From NCBI GenBank assembly GCA_023433855.1, contig JAEYTV010000158.1, positions 1 to 8,354 of the forward strand: DNA of 8,354 nucleotides. Direction: 5' to 3'. Below are positions 7,091 to 8,354 of this stretch, piece by piece. The stretch's first letter is position 1. Each line of letters opens with the position of its first letter. This stretch comes from Pseudomonadota bacterium (lineage in GTDB: Bacteria > Pseudomonadota > Alphaproteobacteria > Rhizobiales > Rhizobiaceae). The notes beneath the pieces were generated by a model. It saw only the letters and a program-made list of their open reading frames with translations. It made no database searches and was not told where the DNA came from. Both the position numbers and the translations under genes were made by a program.

Positions 7091-7148
7091 CGTCAGCTTG
7101 TCGCACGAGGCACCGCAGGCGGTCTTCTCAACGGGAGGAGCGAAATCC

Positions 7149-7310
7149 TTGGAAAAGGCAATGCCGGGACGAACCGGAGTGGAAATAACCATGGTTTCAC
7201 TTCGTGCGGGCGGCCCCAGTAGCATTGGGCTTCCGACCGGCGCTTCCGTGGATCGGAAGTTCGGGGAGACATCCGTACGGCACCTCAGCTATGAGGAGAG
7301 GCATTGTTGA
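7149..7310 (+). CDS. Candidate small ORF of 53 residues coupled to the MFS gene
   Basis: I do not recognise this protein. The frame starts with TTG at 7149, exactly 8 nt behind a very strong GGGAGGAG (7133-7140), and stops with TGA at 7308-7310, whose last A is the first base of the next gene's ATG (TGATG overlap, typical of coupled operon genes). The predicted peptide begins MEKAMPGRTG and contains AGGPSSIGLPTG (20-31); it has no hydrophobic segment, no cysteine motif and one C-terminal Cys. ATG codons at 7161 and 7191 are in-frame alternatives with poorer spacing. The frame is open upstream to 7059 inside the FAH gene, but that part is a shadow. It may be a real small protein, a leader whose translation drives the MFS gene, or what remains of a larger deleted gene. 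The strong SD in an otherwise unexplained 219-nt gap is the main support. Confidence 0.4.
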   Translation: MEKAMPGRTGVEITMVSLRAGGPSSIGLPTGASVDRKFGETSVRHLSYEERHC

Positions 7311-8354
7311 TGCGGAAGTCTGCGCTCAATCTGCGGCTACCCAGCCTTGCTGTCAGTGCCTTCGTGCTCCACGTCATGCTTCATCAGGTCGCGATCATGG
7401 TTGCGAGGGTGACTACGTCATACCGGGCCATCGAGATGGGTCTTTCCGACATCTGGATCGGCGCTCTCGGGGCCAGTTTTTCGCTGCTACCGCTGGTACT
7501 GGCCACCCAGGTGGGGAGCAGCATCGACAAGAAAGGGGCTCATGTCGCATTCGTGGCGGGTGCAGCTTGCGTTCTGCTCTCGGTTGTCGGGCTGTTTGCC
7601 GCCGGCAACTCGGTTATCGCCCTCCTGGGCTGGACTGCTGGTCTCGGCATCGGCCATCTGCTCTGCCTCCTGTCGCAGCACGCAACCGCAGCAGATCAGC
7701 CAAGCGATGCCATTCGCGAGCGCATGTTTGGTCACTACACGGCCCTCATTTCCTTCGCACAGATCCTTGGCCCTGGGGTGATTGCCCTGTTCGCCGGCTC
7801 CGGGGCAGTGCCTCACACGTGGCAACTCTTCGCCGTGGCGACGGTCGTGGCGCTGATAAGTCTCGGTTGCATCCCGCTGATGCGGCCTTCCGCCAAGGCG
7901 GTCGCCGACAGCAAGCCGGCCGTTCAAATGCCGGTCCGCCACCTGCTTCGGCAAAAGGGTGTGGTCCCTGCGATACTGGCCGGAGTTGGAGTGATATGTG
8001 CGGTCGACCTTCTGGTCATCTACCTGCCGGTGCTTGGGGCGGAGGCGCTGATACCGGCCAGTACCATTGCTGCTCTATTGATGGTGCGAGCGTTGGCTTC
8101 GTTGCTGTCGCGCCTGTGTTTCGGGTGGCTGCTCTCCCGGCTTGGTCGCCGTGTTATGCTGACGGGCTCACTGCTGGCGACAGGCCTGGGGCTGACGCTG
8201 CTTGGTCTGCCGACGTCGTCATGGGGCCTTGGGCTTGCCATGGTATTGATCGGGATTGGCATTGGACTGGCTGCACCTATCTCGATGTCTTGGGTCACGA
8301 GTATCGTGCCTGCGAGCAACCGCGGCCTCGTGTTGTCCTTGCGCCTTACTGGCA
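7310..8354 (+). CDS. MFS transporter, 3' end beyond window
   Basis: A major facilitator superfamily permease of the inner membrane; 348 residues are visible, and whole members have about 390-420. Hydrophobic segments appear in the expected series, about nine or ten before the edge. The loop between segments 2 and 3 carries the MFS motif A variant GSSIDKKG (69-76, Asp73), and the matching loop in the second half is GWLLSRLGRR (272-281). FGHYTALISFAQILGPGV (140-157) resembles the proline/glycine-rich segment 5, and an interdomain loop (about 192-218) follows segment 6. Start: ATG at 7310 with GGAGAGG at 7295-7301, overlapping the stop of the preceding small frame. It is the last visible gene of the plus-strand unit. 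It could be a second importer for the same compound, or an exporter removing a pathway product; the sequence does not decide between these. Confidence 0.9.
   Translation, partial: MRKSALNLRLPSLAVSAFVLHVMLHQVAIMVARVTTSYRAIEMGLSDIWIGALGASFSLLPLVLATQVGSSIDKKGAHVAFVAGAACVLLSVVGLFAAGNSVIALLGWTAGLGIGHLLCLLSQHATAADQPSDAIRERMFGHYTALISFAQILGPGVIALFAGSGAVPHTWQLFAVATVVALISLGCIPLMRPSAKAVADSKPAVQMPVRHLLRQKGVVPAILAGVGVICAVDLLVIYLPVLGAEALIPASTIAALLMVRALASLLSRLCFGWLLSRLGRRVMLTGSLLATGLGLTLLGLPTSSWGLGLAMVLIGIGIGLAAPISMSWVTSIVPASNRGLVLSLRLTG

Noticed and set aside
7088..7095. TGACGTCA palindrome at the end of the FAH gene
   Set aside because: Only 8 bp, overlapping the stop codon, not repeated and not near a promoter-like sequence.
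7107..7124. ACCGC/GCGGT mini-hairpin after the FAH gene as a terminator
   Set aside because: The loop would be only 2 nt at full pairing, the stem is very short and no T-tract follows.

Overview
The window comes from a GC-rich, compact proteobacterial genome. The abundance of LacI regulators next to tripartite tricarboxylate transporters (TTT) and the general protein style suggest an alphaproteobacterium of the Hyphomicrobiales/Rhizobiales type, but this is an inference from gene content and not proven. It holds one catabolic gene cluster, cut at both ends of the window. I see no mobile elements, RNA genes or CRISPR arrays.

Layout. (1) Minus strand, 1729 down past the left edge: an NDP-forming acyl-CoA synthetase (acetate--CoA ligase family), with the C-terminal part of its ATP-grasp domain outside the window. 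(2) Minus strand, 2900-1815: a LacI/GalR-family repressor. (3) A 229-bp divergent intergenic region (2901-3129) with an inverted-repeat operator and a likely promoter. (4) Plus strand, 3130-6148: a complete TTT system, in the order periplasmic binding protein (TctC), small membrane subunit (TctB), large membrane subunit (TctA). (5) Plus strand, 6227-7090: a fumarylacetoacetate hydrolase (FAH) family enzyme. (6) Plus strand, 7149-7310: a candidate 53-residue ORF with a strong Shine-Dalgarno (SD) sequence, joined by a TGATG overlap to (7), an MFS transporter running off the right edge from 7310.

How it fits together. The same palindromic operator core, GACAACGTTGTC, occurs twice: just upstream of the acyl-CoA synthetase (over its predicted transcription start) and in the regulator/tctC intergenic region (over the predicted tctC -35 and spacer). 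This points to a local regulon in which the LacI protein controls the CoA ligase, the TTT/FAH/MFS operon and probably itself. The simplest reading is an inducible pathway for an organic acid. TTT imports a carboxylate, the FAH enzyme cleaves, isomerises or decarboxylates a keto-acid intermediate, and the CoA ligase activates an acid product with ATP. The substrate cannot be read from the sequence.

Two hairpins lie between genes of the plus-strand operon (tctC-tctB and tctA-FAH) and could set different mRNA levels for its parts. No stretch longer than 300 bp lacks a gene.
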